NCBI GenBank assembly: GCA_026707935.1
Contig: JAPOVX010000317.1
Span: 8,915-69,527 of the forward strand
Direction: 5' to 3'
Length of the DNA: 60,613 nt
Source of the DNA: Paracoccaceae bacterium
GTDB lineage: Bacteria; Pseudomonadota; Alphaproteobacteria; Rhodobacterales; Rhodobacteraceae
The notes under the pieces were generated by a model, which made no database searches, was not told the origin of the DNA, and saw nothing but the letters and a program-made list of their open reading frames with translations. The stretch's first letter is position 1; each line of letters opens with the position of its first letter. Shown one piece after another: positions 37,717-47,234 of this stretch. A program made the translations under genes and the position numbers.

Positions 37717-39957
37717 TCAAGGCAGGGCCCGAACACGGGCTCCGCAACGATTTCGCGAGTATCCGGGATCGGAAATGGCTCCGCTCAATCCCAACAACTC
37801 AATGGTCAGGCCAATTTGACGGTCAGGCACGACGATACCAGTCCCGGCGGCGTCAAGCGAGAAGAAAAAGTCGATCGCTGTACACTCGTTTCGAATACTG
37901 AAGCCGATTTCGGCTTCTGTCGTCTTGTGGCTTTCCAGGTTTCGGCGCAGGGACCCCCGCAGTTGGGCAACGTCGGACAGGTTGTACCGTGCGCTGAGGA
38001 TGAGTTCCCGCGACGGTTCGCTTCCTGCCAGGCTGACAAAGCTCAAGCTGGTTTCGAACCTCCCGTGCCGATAGGTCGCCTCCTGTTCGAATTTCGAGAA
38101 TCTGAAGTCGCTGTCGAAGACTCCGAGAGTCGTCAGCTCAAGCTGGTCCCGAAGGGACATGTTGAGGGAAACCACATAGTCGGAAGACCGCCCCGAGAGG
38201 TCGGGTTCATCGGAAAACTGCCCGAGGTCGCGATAGCGCAAGACCTGCCCGATCATTGCATCGGCGCTGAACCCCGACTCGGTCAAGATACCGTAGCTGG
38301 CGCCGACATTGGCAGTGATTCCCCGTTCCATTTGATCGTACCCGGGAAACCTGTTGAACGAGAAGAGGTTGGCGGCTTCAAACTCGACCAGATCGCCGTC
38401 TTCTTTCGGAGTGTCGTGGGTCCGGTTCGGCCGCCAGATGAGTTGAATGATCGGTTCGAGGCGATGCTGGACCCCCGGGCGGGTCGTCTTGCCAAGAGGC
38501 CAGCGCATATCGACGGCGACGGCCGGGTCCACCGACCCGGTCGAACCGCTGCGGACTTCAGAATCATCGGTGAATTTGTAATCGTTGAAATTGTAGCCGA
38601 GCCCCACAATTTCGCCGGAGACGCCAAGCTGGACGCCGTGCCAGACCTGCCACCTGTTTTTCCAATCCACGTGAGCGCCGAATCTGAACAGGCGGTTCCC
38701 GTGTTTCCTCGAAAGATTGACCGCGTGAGCACGGAATCCGATGGTGCCAAGGTCCCGGGACGGTCTCGTGATCTGACGGTAGTGGAATTCAGGCAATACG
38801 AGCGGGACCTGCTGGTCGATTTCATTCATTCGCAGGCTCTGGACCAATGACGCTCCGAATCCGAGATGGGAATCGGCGCGGGTTCGTTCGATGTCGATTT
38901 CCGACACGAGGCGATCCCGCTTTTCATAACCGTATAGGGCAGTGAAACTCTTGTTCGAGGCAAGCGATGCGTCGAATTCCAAATGGAAATCCCTGGGCAA
39001 TGCAAACTGCCCGCTTCCGGCAATGTAGCTGGCCAGGCGGTCGTCGCCGATTCCGCCCGCAAGAAGAACCGCGCCGTCGATCAGGATTTGCCCGGATCTG
39101 AAATTCCGTCGGTACTCCGTCTCGAGAACCGCGCCGCCTTCGGTCGTGACGAAAGGCGTGAGGGTAACATCGTCATGATCCGATCTGGCGATGTAGTAGG
39201 GAAGCTTGAAGCCTGTCCCGAGGACAGTCGAAGTGATGATCGTCGGAACCAGGAATCCCGACGCACGATCGATATCCGGTCCGGGGATGCTCAGGGACGG
39301 CACATGCAGCACCGGGATCCCTGCAACTTCCAGAACGGCATTTTCGAAATAGATCCTTTGTTCCAGCTCGTCATAGAGAACCTCGTCTGCCCGGACCTGC
39401 CAGTCCGGGGTATCGCCGGTTCGGCAGATCCTGCAGGAGCTTGCGACCGCATTCGTCAGGATTCTGTATCGGCCCTGGCTCAGGTGCATGCTGTTTGCCG
39501 CCAGCTGCAACTGCCGCCTGGTGAGAATCTGGACGCTGCGAATGACCCCGTCTTCCAGGTCGTCCGAAAGCCTCGCCAGCTCAGCAATTGCAACACCGTC
39601 TTCCGTGACCAGGACCAGCGGTTCGTCGATCGACAGTCGTTTCGTGAGCTGGTTGTAGGTCAGTCTTTCCGTTCTGACGATCTGATCACGGTGATGAATC
39701 GTCACACCTCCTGATGCGATCAGGACCTGGGAGTCCGCGAGAACCTCGATCCTGCCTGCGACGATGGAGACCGGAGGAGATTCGGGGGGCTGCTGGGTAA
39801 TGGCGGGCCGAACGACGAGAAGAACGGTTCCAAGGACCAGCAGGGCCGTGATCGAAAACCTGAACCAGGCAGGAAGGGTCGATCGAGGCCCGCACCGCGC
39901 CGCGGGATCCCGTGCCTCTCGCAGTTCGTGTTTCCTTGACTGAAAGTCCGGAGCCAT
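37717..39957 (-). CDS. lptD: LPS assembly outer membrane protein LptD
   Basis: LptD is the beta-barrel through which lipopolysaccharide reaches the outer surface. About 746 residues: an uncleaved-looking basic N-terminus and hydrophobic segment (about 35-55, FSITALLVLGTVLLVV), an LptA-like periplasmic domain (about 60-150, GRIEVLADSQVLIASGGVTI), a CxxC pair in SSCRICRTGDTPDW, then a long barrel with alternating strands. A single Cys is near the C-terminus (RNRCGARV); these cysteines may form the disulfides known for LptD. Start ATG 39957 or 39960 lies ten bases after the lptG stop. Confidence 0.9.
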   Translation of the reverse strand: MAPDFQSRKHELREARDPAARCGPRSTLPAWFRFSITALLVLGTVLLVVRPAITQQPPESPPVSIVAGRIEVLADSQVLIASGGVTIHHRDQIVRTERLTYNQLTKRLSIDEPLVLVTEDGVAIAELARLSDDLEDGVIRSVQILTRRQLQLAANSMHLSQGRYRILTNAVASSCRICRTGDTPDWQVRADEVLYDELEQRIYFENAVLEVAGIPVLHVPSLSIPGPDIDRASGFLVPTIITSTVLGTGFKLPYYIARSDHDDVTLTPFVTTEGGAVLETEYRRNFRSGQILIDGAVLLAGGIGDDRLASYIAGSGQFALPRDFHLEFDASLASNKSFTALYGYEKRDRLVSEIDIERTRADSHLGFGASLVQSLRMNEIDQQVPLVLPEFHYRQITRPSRDLGTIGFRAHAVNLSRKHGNRLFRFGAHVDWKNRWQVWHGVQLGVSGEIVGLGYNFNDYKFTDDSEVRSGSTGSVDPAVAVDMRWPLGKTTRPGVQHRLEPIIQLIWRPNRTHDTPKEDGDLVEFEAANLFSFNRFPGYDQMERGITANVGASYGILTESGFSADAMIGQVLRYRDLGQFSDEPDLSGRSSDYVVSLNMSLRDQLELTTLGVFDSDFRFSKFEQEATYRHGRFETSLSFVSLAGSEPSRELILSARYNLSDVAQLRGSLRRNLESHKTTEAEIGFSIRNECTAIDFFFSLDAAGTGIVVPDRQIGLTIELLGLSGAISDPGYSRNRCGARVRALP

Positions 39958-39967
39958 CATGCAGAGC

Positions 39968-41080
39968 CTAACCGTCTTCCAGGAAAAGAACAAAGGAGAG
40001 GCCGAGCATGGTTGCGGAAAGCGGCAGGAACCAGGCGGCGACCGAAACCTGGAGTTCGCCAGCCATGCCGAGAAACCTGGTCAGTTCAAGAAAGAAACTC
40101 ATGGCGACACCCGAAAGCAGTGCAAAGAACGCTCTTCTGCCAAAGTGCCGGCGACGCACGACGCCGAGTACGAATGCGGAGCCGATGACGAAGGTCGCGG
40201 CAAGCAGCATCGGCCGGGCCAACTCGAGGTGAAGGTGAAGCCTGTACGCCAACGACGAGAATCCCGCCCGGTCAACCGAACGGACCAATCGGGGGATGTT
40301 CCAGACCTGCATCACCTCGGGGACCGGGTTTCCGAACCGGACCCGATCACCGGTAATCGTTGTGGGGAACGTCAGCGCCTGTGCCGTCTCGGCCGACAGT
40401 TCGGCATACGGAACGGTCGGATCGATGATCCACGATTTCGTTGCCGTCAGATTCATTTGCCCGCCATCGTTCTGGTTCAGGCTGGCGGTTTCGGCATGCG
40501 TCGTCCGGATCGCCCGGCCTTCCGAATCAAATGAAAAAATCATGACGTCGCCGAGTTCGGCACCTGTTTCGGAGGCATCCCGAACGTTCACGACTTCGTG
40601 GCCGTCCATCTGGGGCTGTCTCAACCAGATGCCGGAAAGACTCTTGGAAGGAACGGCATCTCCGACGTCTTCAATGCTGTTTGTCCCCGACATTGTCTGT
40701 TTGCCAGATATCGATGCGATGACGGGGTTCAGGAACAGTGTTCCCAAAAGGCCGACAAGCACGACGCAGGCGATTGGCGCTGCGAGGCACCCGAGAGCCG
40801 ACATCCCCCCCGCCCTGGACGCAACAAACTGATTGGAGTTCGTCATTCGTCCACAGTACCAGATCGCGGAAACCGTGACGATGATGAGCATGGATTCCGA
40901 GACAAGGTCCGGTGTCTTTTGGGCCGCCGACTTCAGTGCAAACAGTATGATCGAGGTTTCTGTTCCGGACCTGCGCAGGCTTTCGAGCGCGACAAAGACG
41001 AACACGAGCGTTGCGGCAAACAACACGACGCGAAGCAGCACGGTCATGTATTGGCGCGCGAAGTACAGATGCAGGGTCAT
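39968..41080 (-). CDS. lptG: LPS export permease LptG
   Basis: Inner-membrane subunit of the LptB2FG transporter that extracts LPS. The 370-residue protein has the LptF/G plan: transmembrane segments near the N-terminus (YMTVLLRVVLFAATLVFVFV, CLAAPIACVVLVGLLGTLF), a periplasmic beta-jellyroll (about 130-270), and three C-terminal helices (MLLAATFVIGSAFVLGV, FLPLSATMLGLSFVLFL). ATG 41080 overlaps the lptF stop as ATGA. The ATPase LptB is not in the window. Confidence 0.92.
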   Translation of the reverse strand: MTLHLYFARQYMTVLLRVVLFAATLVFVFVALESLRRSGTETSIILFALKSAAQKTPDLVSESMLIIVTVSAIWYCGRMTNSNQFVASRAGGMSALGCLAAPIACVVLVGLLGTLFLNPVIASISGKQTMSGTNSIEDVGDAVPSKSLSGIWLRQPQMDGHEVVNVRDASETGAELGDVMIFSFDSEGRAIRTTHAETASLNQNDGGQMNLTATKSWIIDPTVPYAELSAETAQALTFPTTITGDRVRFGNPVPEVMQVWNIPRLVRSVDRAGFSSLAYRLHLHLELARPMLLAATFVIGSAFVLGVVRRRHFGRRAFFALLSGVAMSFFLELTRFLGMAGELQVSVAAWFLPLSATMLGLSFVLFLEDG

Positions 41081-42318
41081 CGGATTCGACCCGTCGATAG
41101 CCGTTCCTCCAGTCGCCCCCAGTTGGTGTGCCAGCGGCTGGCCCCGACTGCACACAGAGCGCATACCGTCACGGCGCCTGCCAGGACCGGAAGATAGAGG
41201 GCCGGCCAAAACTCCGGGCGCGCCTGCATATTCGATTCGATGACTCCGCGTAACAGGTTGATCAGGACCATGAACGCGATCGCGACGAGAATTCGAAAGA
41301 GAAACCCTGATCGGGTGAAGCTGCTGACAAGCAGCGCAGATATGCCGATCAATGGCGCCAGGAGCGCGAGCAATGCCTTGACCAGGCGTTCATTGATTTC
41401 GACGACGGCATGCGCTGCCCAGTCCGGCTCGTTCGGGGCATAAAGCCTGCTGATGATCTCCGGTGTCGGCATGTCCCGCAACAATCGGAATCGCTCGGCC
41501 TCTTCGTGAGCGTATCGCTGAAGACTGTAGTTCAACTGGTCGAAGTGGGCCGTTCCAAGTGTCCTGCCGTCTGCGTCGAATTTCTGGATGATGCCGTTCT
41601 CCAGCAGTAGGCCGGATTTATCGCCTTCGGTCAAAAACTGACCGTGCGGTGCCGTATGGATCAGGGTCCAACCGCTATCCAGGTATTCGCTGACCAGAAT
41701 GTCGTCCAACCGACCGTCGGGTCCAACGCCGCCGAAGAACAATACGGAGTCGCTGTCAGGGAAGACGAACTCGCCCTCCTTGATGATCTGGACAAGATAT
41801 TCACTCTGGATTCTGTCTTCGAGGCGTTCGAACTCTTCGTGCGCGACGGGATAGATCTGGTGACCGATGAGACTGACCGCCAGAAAGCACACCGCTCCGA
41901 CCAGGAAAAACGGTCGCATGAGCGAAAGGCCACTGATGCCCGCGCCCATCATTGCCACGAGCTCCGAGTCACTGAACAAGCGATTGGTCAGCGCGACGGC
42001 GGCCGCGAAACCAGACACCGGAATTCCGATTTCAAGGGTTTTCGGCAATTGGAGTATGGCCAGCCACAAGAAGTCGCGTCCGGCCTTGCTGTTTTCGAGG
42101 ACGAACTCGAGATATTTGAAGATATTCACCAGCCAGATAATGCTGGTCAATACCGCAAGAAAAAAGAAAAAGTATCCGCCGACCTGGATGAGAAAATACT
42201 GGTCTGTCTGTCTCCAGGCGATGTGACGGCTCAAGACAGCGGCGCCACGTGAGAGGGAGGTCCGGCGCCGGCCCGACGAGCGAACACCCGTCATTTCGGG
42301 GCGCGGAGGACTACCCAT
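41077..42318 (-). CDS. lptF: LPS export permease LptF
   Basis: Partner of LptG in the inner-membrane LPS extraction complex. The 413-residue frame shows YFFFFLAVLTSIIWLVNIFK and related segments at the N-terminal side, a periplasmic jellyroll (about 165-300), and three C-terminal helices. The family opening (a helix starting DQYFLIQVGGYFF) lies about 39 residues in, so the true start may be later, for example TTG 42234; the first ATG (42318) overlaps galU by eight bases. It precedes lptG with a four-base overlap. Confidence 0.9.
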   Translation of the reverse strand: MGSPPRPEMTGVRSSGRRRTSLSRGAAVLSRHIAWRQTDQYFLIQVGGYFFFFLAVLTSIIWLVNIFKYLEFVLENSKAGRDFLWLAILQLPKTLEIGIPVSGFAAAVALTNRLFSDSELVAMMGAGISGLSLMRPFFLVGAVCFLAVSLIGHQIYPVAHEEFERLEDRIQSEYLVQIIKEGEFVFPDSDSVLFFGGVGPDGRLDDILVSEYLDSGWTLIHTAPHGQFLTEGDKSGLLLENGIIQKFDADGRTLGTAHFDQLNYSLQRYAHEEAERFRLLRDMPTPEIISRLYAPNEPDWAAHAVVEINERLVKALLALLAPLIGISALLVSSFTRSGFLFRILVAIAFMVLINLLRGVIESNMQARPEFWPALYLPVLAGAVTVCALCAVGASRWHTNWGRLEERLSTGRIR

Positions 42319-43312
42319 GTTGCGCCGAGTTGACGCTTCCCCCGATCGGATCGGACAAACGCGCGTTTCGCGGTTCTGTCCCTCCAGTCAATGCATTTGG
42401 AGTCCGCGTTGGCGGCCCGTCGGAGCGGGCACGCTCTACAGTATCGGTCAGGGTCTGCAGGAACGCATCCCGCAGGTCGCTCCGGCCCAGAGCAATTGCA
42501 ACGGTTGCGTTCAGGTATCCGGCCTTGGAACCACAGTCATGTCGTTCGCCTTCGAAAAGATAGCCGAACACGCCATTTTCGGTAGCGGTTTCGGCTGCAA
42601 TCGCGTCAGTCAACTGGATTTCTGAATCCTGGTCGGGGTCCAGTTGCATACGGTCAAGATGGTCAAGTACCCGAGGCGTCAATATGTAGCGCCCGACCAC
42701 TGCGAGATTGGAAGGCGCACTCCCGGGTTCGGGTTTTTCTACCATTCCAGTGATCGTCACGAGGCGGCCATCAATGGCGGCAGGTTCCACGATTCCGTAT
42801 GACGGCACCGATTCCGGCGTGGTCTCCATCAACGCCACCACGTTGCCGCCGGTCGAGTCATGAACGTCCATGAGGGCACCCAGGCAAGGATTTCTGCCGA
42901 CGATGATATCGTCAGTGAGCATGACGGCAAAAGGTTCGTTCGCAATCAGTTTGCGCGCGCACCAGACTGCGTGTCCCAGGCCGAGCAGTTCGTACTGCCT
43001 GACGTAGACGATTTCTCCACTTGCCGAAGTGGCGACGCTCAGGTCGTCGAGGCGATCCGTCTTGCCCTGTTCGAGAAGCGTATTTTCCAGGTGCGGCGAC
43101 CGGTCGAAATAATCCTCAAGCGAGTTCTTGCCGCGCGATGTCACGAGAATGAACTGCTCGATTCCGGCGGCGCGCCCTTCGTCAATCGCGTATTGAATCA
43201 ACGGTCGATCGACCAGGGTGACGATTTCTTTCGGGATTGATTTTGTCGCAGGCAACAAACGGGTGCCAAGCCCGGCGACTGGCAGAATTGCCTTGACGAC
43301 CCTTTTTCCCAT
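42311..43312 (-). CDS. galU: UTP-glucose-1-phosphate uridylyltransferase
   Basis: GalU makes UDP-glucose for surface polysaccharide and LPS sugars. The 333 residues start with the nucleotidyltransferase signature LPVAGLGTRLLPATKSIPKE and include GHAVWCARKLI, MLTDDIIVG and MVEKPEPGSAPSN with the substrate lysine. ATG 43312 has GGAG seven bases upstream, superseding the longer frame to 43348. Its 3' end overlaps the lptF start, so it leads the lpt-surA-pdxA-rsmA run. Its insertion between pepA and lptF is a local variation on the usual order. Confidence 0.95.
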   Translation of the reverse strand: MGKRVVKAILPVAGLGTRLLPATKSIPKEIVTLVDRPLIQYAIDEGRAAGIEQFILVTSRGKNSLEDYFDRSPHLENTLLEQGKTDRLDDLSVATSASGEIVYVRQYELLGLGHAVWCARKLIANEPFAVMLTDDIIVGRNPCLGALMDVHDSTGGNVVALMETTPESVPSYGIVEPAAIDGRLVTITGMVEKPEPGSAPSNLAVVGRYILTPRVLDHLDRMQLDPDQDSEIQLTDAIAAETATENGVFGYLFEGERHDCGSKAGYLNATVAIALGRSDLRDAFLQTLTDTVERARSDGPPTRTPNALTGGTEPRNARLSDPIGGSVNSAQHG

Positions 43313-43664
43313 TCTGACGCTCCGGATCCAATTCGGGCAAGCGATCATGTTCTGAAGGACTCGAACTCATGGCCTGATCGCATTTCGTACACGATGCGGA
43401 CGCCGGTCGACAGGGAAAATCGTGTCGCGCGGTTTCGGGCGACGTCGGTCGGATTTACCCGTTGCCGAGTCTGTTCTCCGGGCCACTGACACGAAAAAAA
43501 AATTGCGCAACCGTTGACAGAATCCTTTAAACCGGGTTTCGCCACGAAACAGTCTCGTGTGACCCGCCGAGGGGCTTTGCACGGAACTGAATTGAACCTG
43601 TGTTGAATTGGCTGCCGAATGATGTACCGGTAGCCGGATGAGTCCAAGTGGATGCGAGGAGACC
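43313..43664. promoter_or_regulatory. Divergent intergenic region galU/pepA
   Basis: This 352-base space must hold the promoters for the galU-lpt run and for pepA-holC. A consensus -35 TTGACA occurs at 43514-43519 on the plus strand, but no fitting -10 follows. An A9 run lies at about 43495-43503, and CACGA/TCGTG form a small hairpin at about 43543-43559. No gene is evident. Confidence 0.4.
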
Positions 43665-45146
43665 ATGGCGAAACCAACTCACCCCAGATTCGAGGCGATT
43701 TCCGCCGAGCAGCTTTCGGCATTTGAAGGAGCGATCGCCGTAACGGTCGGCTCGGACGGAGCGTTGGGCCGCGTCGTGCGACGACTCGACAGAATGTCAC
43801 ACGGGGTCATTTCCAGGTTTGTTGAAACCGACCTTTTTACCGACCTCAAGCCGGGAACGGGCCACCTCATCGTTCCTCCCCCGCGGATCAAGGCTCATGC
43901 ACTCATCATTTGCAAGCTGGACCGCAGGTCATTGCCGACGGATGCACGCAGGGCAGGGGCTGCTGCTGCCGGTTCTGCGGCTGAAAGATCGCTGCTCATC
44001 GTGTCGAACCAGTATGCCACGGCGGCCGAAATGGCGTTTGGCGCGGTGCTTCGGAGATACAGGTTCGATCGTCACAAGTCTGCGGGCCGGAAAAAGGACG
44101 TGGGCGAATTGAGAGTGATGTCTCCCTCGCCCGAGAAGGCCGCAACCATGTACGATGACAAGGGTGCCGCGGCCGCGGGAGTCTACCTGACCCGCGACTT
44201 GGTCAACGAACCCGCGAACGTCGTCGGCACACAGGCGTTTACGAATCAGCTGCAGGAAATGAAGCCACTCGGACTCGGTGTTTCCGTTCTTGGCGAATCC
44301 GAGATGCAGGAACTCGGCATGAATGCGCTCCTCGGGGTCGGCCAGGGTTCGGACAGCCCGTCATTCCTTGTGGCAATGGAGTGGAATGGTGGAGGCGACG
44401 AAAAGCCGCTCGCCGTCGTCGGGAAAGGGGTCGTGTTCGACACGGGCGGGATTTCGATCAAGCCGGCCGCGAACATGGAAGAAATGACCATGGACATGGG
44501 AGGGGCGGCGGTCGTTGCCGGCCTGATGCATGTGCTGGCGTCCCGTAATGCGCGTGCAAACGTCGTCGGCGTGGTCGGCCTTGTCGAGAACATGCCGGAT
44601 GGTCGTGCACAGCGTCCCGGAGACATCGTCCGGTCCATGAAGGGCGATACGATCGAGGTGATCAATACGGATGCTGAAGGCCGCCTCGTTTTGGCGGATG
44701 CGCTCTGGTATACTCAGGAGAAATACGCACCCGAGGCCATCATCGACCTTGCGACCCTGACCGGAGCCATCATCATCGGGCTTGGACATGAAGCTGCCGG
44801 AGTTTTTTCCAACGACGACCAATTCTGTGAAGACTTCCTCAAGTCAGCGCGCCTGGAACAGGAAGGAGCCTGGAGGATGCCGGTCGGGGGAAATTACAGG
44901 AAACTGATCAAGTCGGGCAAGGCCGACATCAAGAACGTCGGGGGGCGGCCCGCCGGTTCGGTGACGGCGGCCCAGTTCCTGCTGAACTTCATACGCGAGG
45001 GAACCCCATGGATTCATCTCGACATCGCCGGAGTGACAAGCCTCAAGTCCCGGTCCGACTTTGCCCCCCGCGGGGCAACGGGCTGGGGCGTGTTGGCCCT
45101 GGACCGGCTTGTTCGGGACCGGTTCGAATCCGGAGATGATGCCTGA
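43665..45146 (+). CDS. pepA: Leucyl aminopeptidase (M17)
   Basis: Dinuclear-metal cytosolic aminopeptidase of 493 residues. The C-terminal catalytic domain has the metal and substrate residues: GKGVVFDTGGISIKPA with Lys and Asp, MTMDMGGAA with Asp, and the family signature NTDAEGRLVLADAL with the Asp, Glu and Arg. ATG 43665 has GAGGAG upstream; a frame to 43638 exists. In many Proteobacteria pepA sits opposite the lptFG genes and before holC, as here. It overlaps holC by about eleven bases. Confidence 0.95.
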   Translation: MAKPTHPRFEAISAEQLSAFEGAIAVTVGSDGALGRVVRRLDRMSHGVISRFVETDLFTDLKPGTGHLIVPPPRIKAHALIICKLDRRSLPTDARRAGAAAAGSAAERSLLIVSNQYATAAEMAFGAVLRRYRFDRHKSAGRKKDVGELRVMSPSPEKAATMYDDKGAAAAGVYLTRDLVNEPANVVGTQAFTNQLQEMKPLGLGVSVLGESEMQELGMNALLGVGQGSDSPSFLVAMEWNGGGDEKPLAVVGKGVVFDTGGISIKPAANMEEMTMDMGGAAVVAGLMHVLASRNARANVVGVVGLVENMPDGRAQRPGDIVRSMKGDTIEVINTDAEGRLVLADALWYTQEKYAPEAIIDLATLTGAIIIGLGHEAAGVFSNDDQFCEDFLKSARLEQEGAWRMPVGGNYRKLIKSGKADIKNVGGRPAGSVTAAQFLLNFIREGTPWIHLDIAGVTSLKSRSDFAPRGATGWGVLALDRLVRDRFESGDDA

Positions 45147-45600
45147 TTGCATCTTTTACAGGGTCGTGCGCAGACCGACGGAACGCGTCGTTGTTCAGCT
45201 TGTTCAGAGGGCCTTCGGCGAGAGTTCGCGAGTCCTGGTTCGTGCGTGGGATGCGCAGCAGATTCAGCGACTCGATGAATTCCTGTGGTTGTGCGACGAT
45301 GAAGCTTTCATTCCCCATGGAGTGGCGGGCGACGGAAACGAAGGCAGTCAGCCGGTACTTCTGGCAACTGGCCCCGAAAACTTGAACGGCGCCCATTTCC
45401 TTGCAAGTCTCGGTCAGTGTCTTCTCGAACCGCCCGAAATCAGGGGTTTCTCGAAGGTCTGCGTGATTTTTGACGGCAGGGACGATCCCCAGCTCGAAGC
45501 CGCAAGGGAAAACTGGAAACGTGTCGTGGACGAGGGCTGGTCCGCCAACTATTGGACGGACGAATCCGGACAGTGGCGACTTGAGCACAAGTCGGAATGA
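45136..45600 (+). CDS. holC: DNA polymerase III chi subunit
   Basis: HolC bridges the clamp loader (through psi) and single-stranded-DNA-binding protein at the replication fork. The 154-residue protein has the chi family features: FYRVVRRPTERVVVQLVQRA, RLDEFLWLCDDEAFIPHGVA with the DExLW-like motif, PVLLATGPENLNGAHFLASL, and NWKRVVDEGW near the end. Starts ATG 45136 and 45139 abut, with GGAG just before; the choice is uncertain. It overlaps the pepA stop. Confidence 0.9.
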   Translation: MMPDCIFYRVVRRPTERVVVQLVQRAFGESSRVLVRAWDAQQIQRLDEFLWLCDDEAFIPHGVAGDGNEGSQPVLLATGPENLNGAHFLASLGQCLLEPPEIRGFSKVCVIFDGRDDPQLEAARENWKRVVDEGWSANYWTDESGQWRLEHKSE

Positions 45601-45761
45601 AACGCCGTCGACTTGACCTGGGCTCGCGATTGCCACAACGAAAACGCGGTCGCGTCGGGGTGCTTCAAGGACCGCCTTCGGACGACGGCAAGCAATCACA
45701 ATTTCTCGTGACTTTTCGTGGCATATGCCTAGACTGTTGTCGATTGAACTAGGAGGAATCC

Positions 45762-46412
45762 ATGCTCAGCCTGCTCGAAGAACTCATACTCCTGATACTC
45801 GACGACGAGAACGGTTCGTTCGCTCCCGTTCCGGAGTATGCGCTGGATTATGCCATTGCAGGCTCTGTACTGATTGAACTGGCGCTGGAAAACCGGATCG
45901 ACACCGATCTCGAGTCGCTGTTCATCGTGAACGAGGCGCCGATCGGGAATCCGCTTCTTGATCCTACGCTGGCGCGAATTGTCCAACATCCGGATACGAA
46001 CGGCATCAAGTTCTGGGTGAGAAAGATCAGCGCGGATTCTGTCGACCTCAAGGAATTGGCGTTGAAAAAACTGGTGGAACGAGGAATCCTGAAGGAGGTC
46101 GACAGGAGGTTTTTCTGGCTTCTCCAGGAACGCCGCTATCCCATTATCGACAACAAGTACGAACGCGAGGTCAAGTTGCGCATCATGTCGGTGCTGTTTG
46201 ATGACGGCATTCCGGATGTCAGGGACATTGCGATCATTTCACTGGCCTACGCCTGCGGTGTTTTCGGCAATCTCCTGTCTGCGCGGGAACTGAAGAACGC
46301 GCTTCCGCGCATTCGGCAGATACGGAAGATGGACCTGATCGGGCGCGGGGTTACCGGGGCTGTCAGGGACATAGAAGCCACGATTACGTTGTCGATGCGT
46401 GGTATGATGTGA
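45762..46412 (+). CDS. GPP34 (GOLPH3-like) family protein
   Basis: A 216-residue helical protein of the GPP34 family, named after the eukaryotic Golgi phosphoprotein GOLPH3, which binds PI4P at membranes. Matching parts are MLSLLEELILLILDDENGSF, YAIAGSVLIELALENRI, LKELALKKLVERGILKEV followed by YPIIDNKYEREV, and the C-terminal LPRIRQIRKMDLIGRGVTGA. The start has a strong AGGAGG six bases upstream. The bacterial role is unknown; membrane association is plausible. It is the first of a plus-strand run with the STAS gene (163 bases downstream) and the signalling operon. Confidence 0.85.
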   Translation: MLSLLEELILLILDDENGSFAPVPEYALDYAIAGSVLIELALENRIDTDLESLFIVNEAPIGNPLLDPTLARIVQHPDTNGIKFWVRKISADSVDLKELALKKLVERGILKEVDRRFFWLLQERRYPIIDNKYEREVKLRIMSVLFDDGIPDVRDIAIISLAYACGVFGNLLSARELKNALPRIRQIRKMDLIGRGVTGAVRDIEATITLSMRGMM

Positions 46413-46575
46413 TCCCGAATGGAGGGAATGTGTTTCGGCACAAAGTCCTAGAAGCGTTTTACGACGTTGAAAACAGGAGACAATGGACTGGTTGCCATTG
46501 CAGGGTGCTTTCGATATTTTACTGAATCGGAGTCCTTGCATCTGCACGAATGTCAACGATTGATTAGGGGAAACG

Positions 46576-46911
46576 ATGGAAATCTCAACCGGGATTGAAA
46601 ACGGTGCGCTCGTTGCGAGTGTGACAGGGCGCATTGATGGTACGAACGCCAAGCAGTTTGAGGATGACTTGATGGCGAAGATTTCCGAGCATTCGAGCAA
46701 GGTCGTACTGGACCTCGAAGGTCTTGCGTACATCAGCAGTGCCGGTCTGAGGGCGATCCTGCTGATCGCCAAGAATCTGAACCAGGCCGATTCAGAGTTG
46801 CTGATCTGTTCACTGTCCCCGTCCGTGGACGAGATATTCAGGGTGAGCGGATTTGATCGCATAATTTCGACCTTCAGTTCCAGGAACAAGGCGTTGGAAT
46901 CCCTGAGCTGA
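46576..46911 (+). CDS. STAS-domain anti-sigma factor antagonist
   Basis: A 111-residue single STAS domain of the SpoIIAA/RsbV type. Partner-switch antagonists are phosphorylated by an HATPase-type kinase and dephosphorylated by a PP2C phosphatase. The phospho-acceptor motif AYISSAGLRA is at 51-60, with Ser55 as the expected site, flanked by VVLDLEGL. It precedes a four-gene operon that ends with a protein carrying both an SpoIIE phosphatase and an HATPase domain, so it is the natural substrate of that protein. A 323-base gap with a possible small antisense ORF separates it from that operon. Confidence 0.92.
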   Translation: MEISTGIENGALVASVTGRIDGTNAKQFEDDLMAKISEHSSKVVLDLEGLAYISSAGLRAILLIAKNLNQADSELLICSLSPSVDEIFRVSGFDRIISTFSSRNKALESLS

Positions 46912-46990
46912 CCCGGTTGTCGTCAGCAAATGCCAGGGACACAGGATTTAACGCCGGAAACCCGGGTTTCAGGAGTTGGCTGGTCTTGCG

Positions 46991-47089
46991 TTACTGACGA
47001 CAGGCGCCTTTCAGTTTCTCGTTGGCCTCCCCGATCCACGCGCCCCGTTCGGATTCGAGGACTGTTTGGGGATGAATGGTGCTGGGCAT
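46991..47089 (-). CDS. Possible 32-residue antisense peptide
   Basis: A short minus-strand frame starts at ATG 47089 with GAGGG just upstream and reads MPSTIHPQTVLESERGAW, then a charged stretch ending GACRQ. The same frame is open upstream to about 47186 without an ATG. It lies in the 323-base space between the STAS gene and the sensor operon, which otherwise holds no gene. It could be the end of a decayed gene. I recognise no family. Confidence 0.22.
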   Translation of the reverse strand: MPSTIHPQTVLESERGAWIGEANEKLKGACRQ

Positions 47090-47234
47090 GAGCCCTCGGT
47101 TCCTTCCGTTGGCATCAGTCCCTTTCGGTAAGGGAAAACCGAATATCCGCAAAAGCTCACAGGAAATTTCAAGCAGAATGATTTCTCAGACAGAGATGGA
47201 GCTTTTCCGGGTTAGGGACCAAAGGTGACCCACG

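Noticed and set aside
37315..38850. A 511-codon open frame on the plus strand
   Set aside because: It runs antisense to surA and lptD, which have clear family motifs. High-G+C genes often leave long open frames on the opposite strand; no domain or ribosome site is seen.
43514..43542. TTGACA as a strong sigma-70 promoter for pepA
   Set aside because: No acceptable -10 sequence lies 16-18 bases downstream, so only the -35-like motif is noted.
45119..45133. CCGGTTCGAATCCGG resembling a tRNA T-arm
   Set aside because: It encodes residues near the end of pepA, and no acceptor or anticodon arms fit around it. I found no tRNA in the window.
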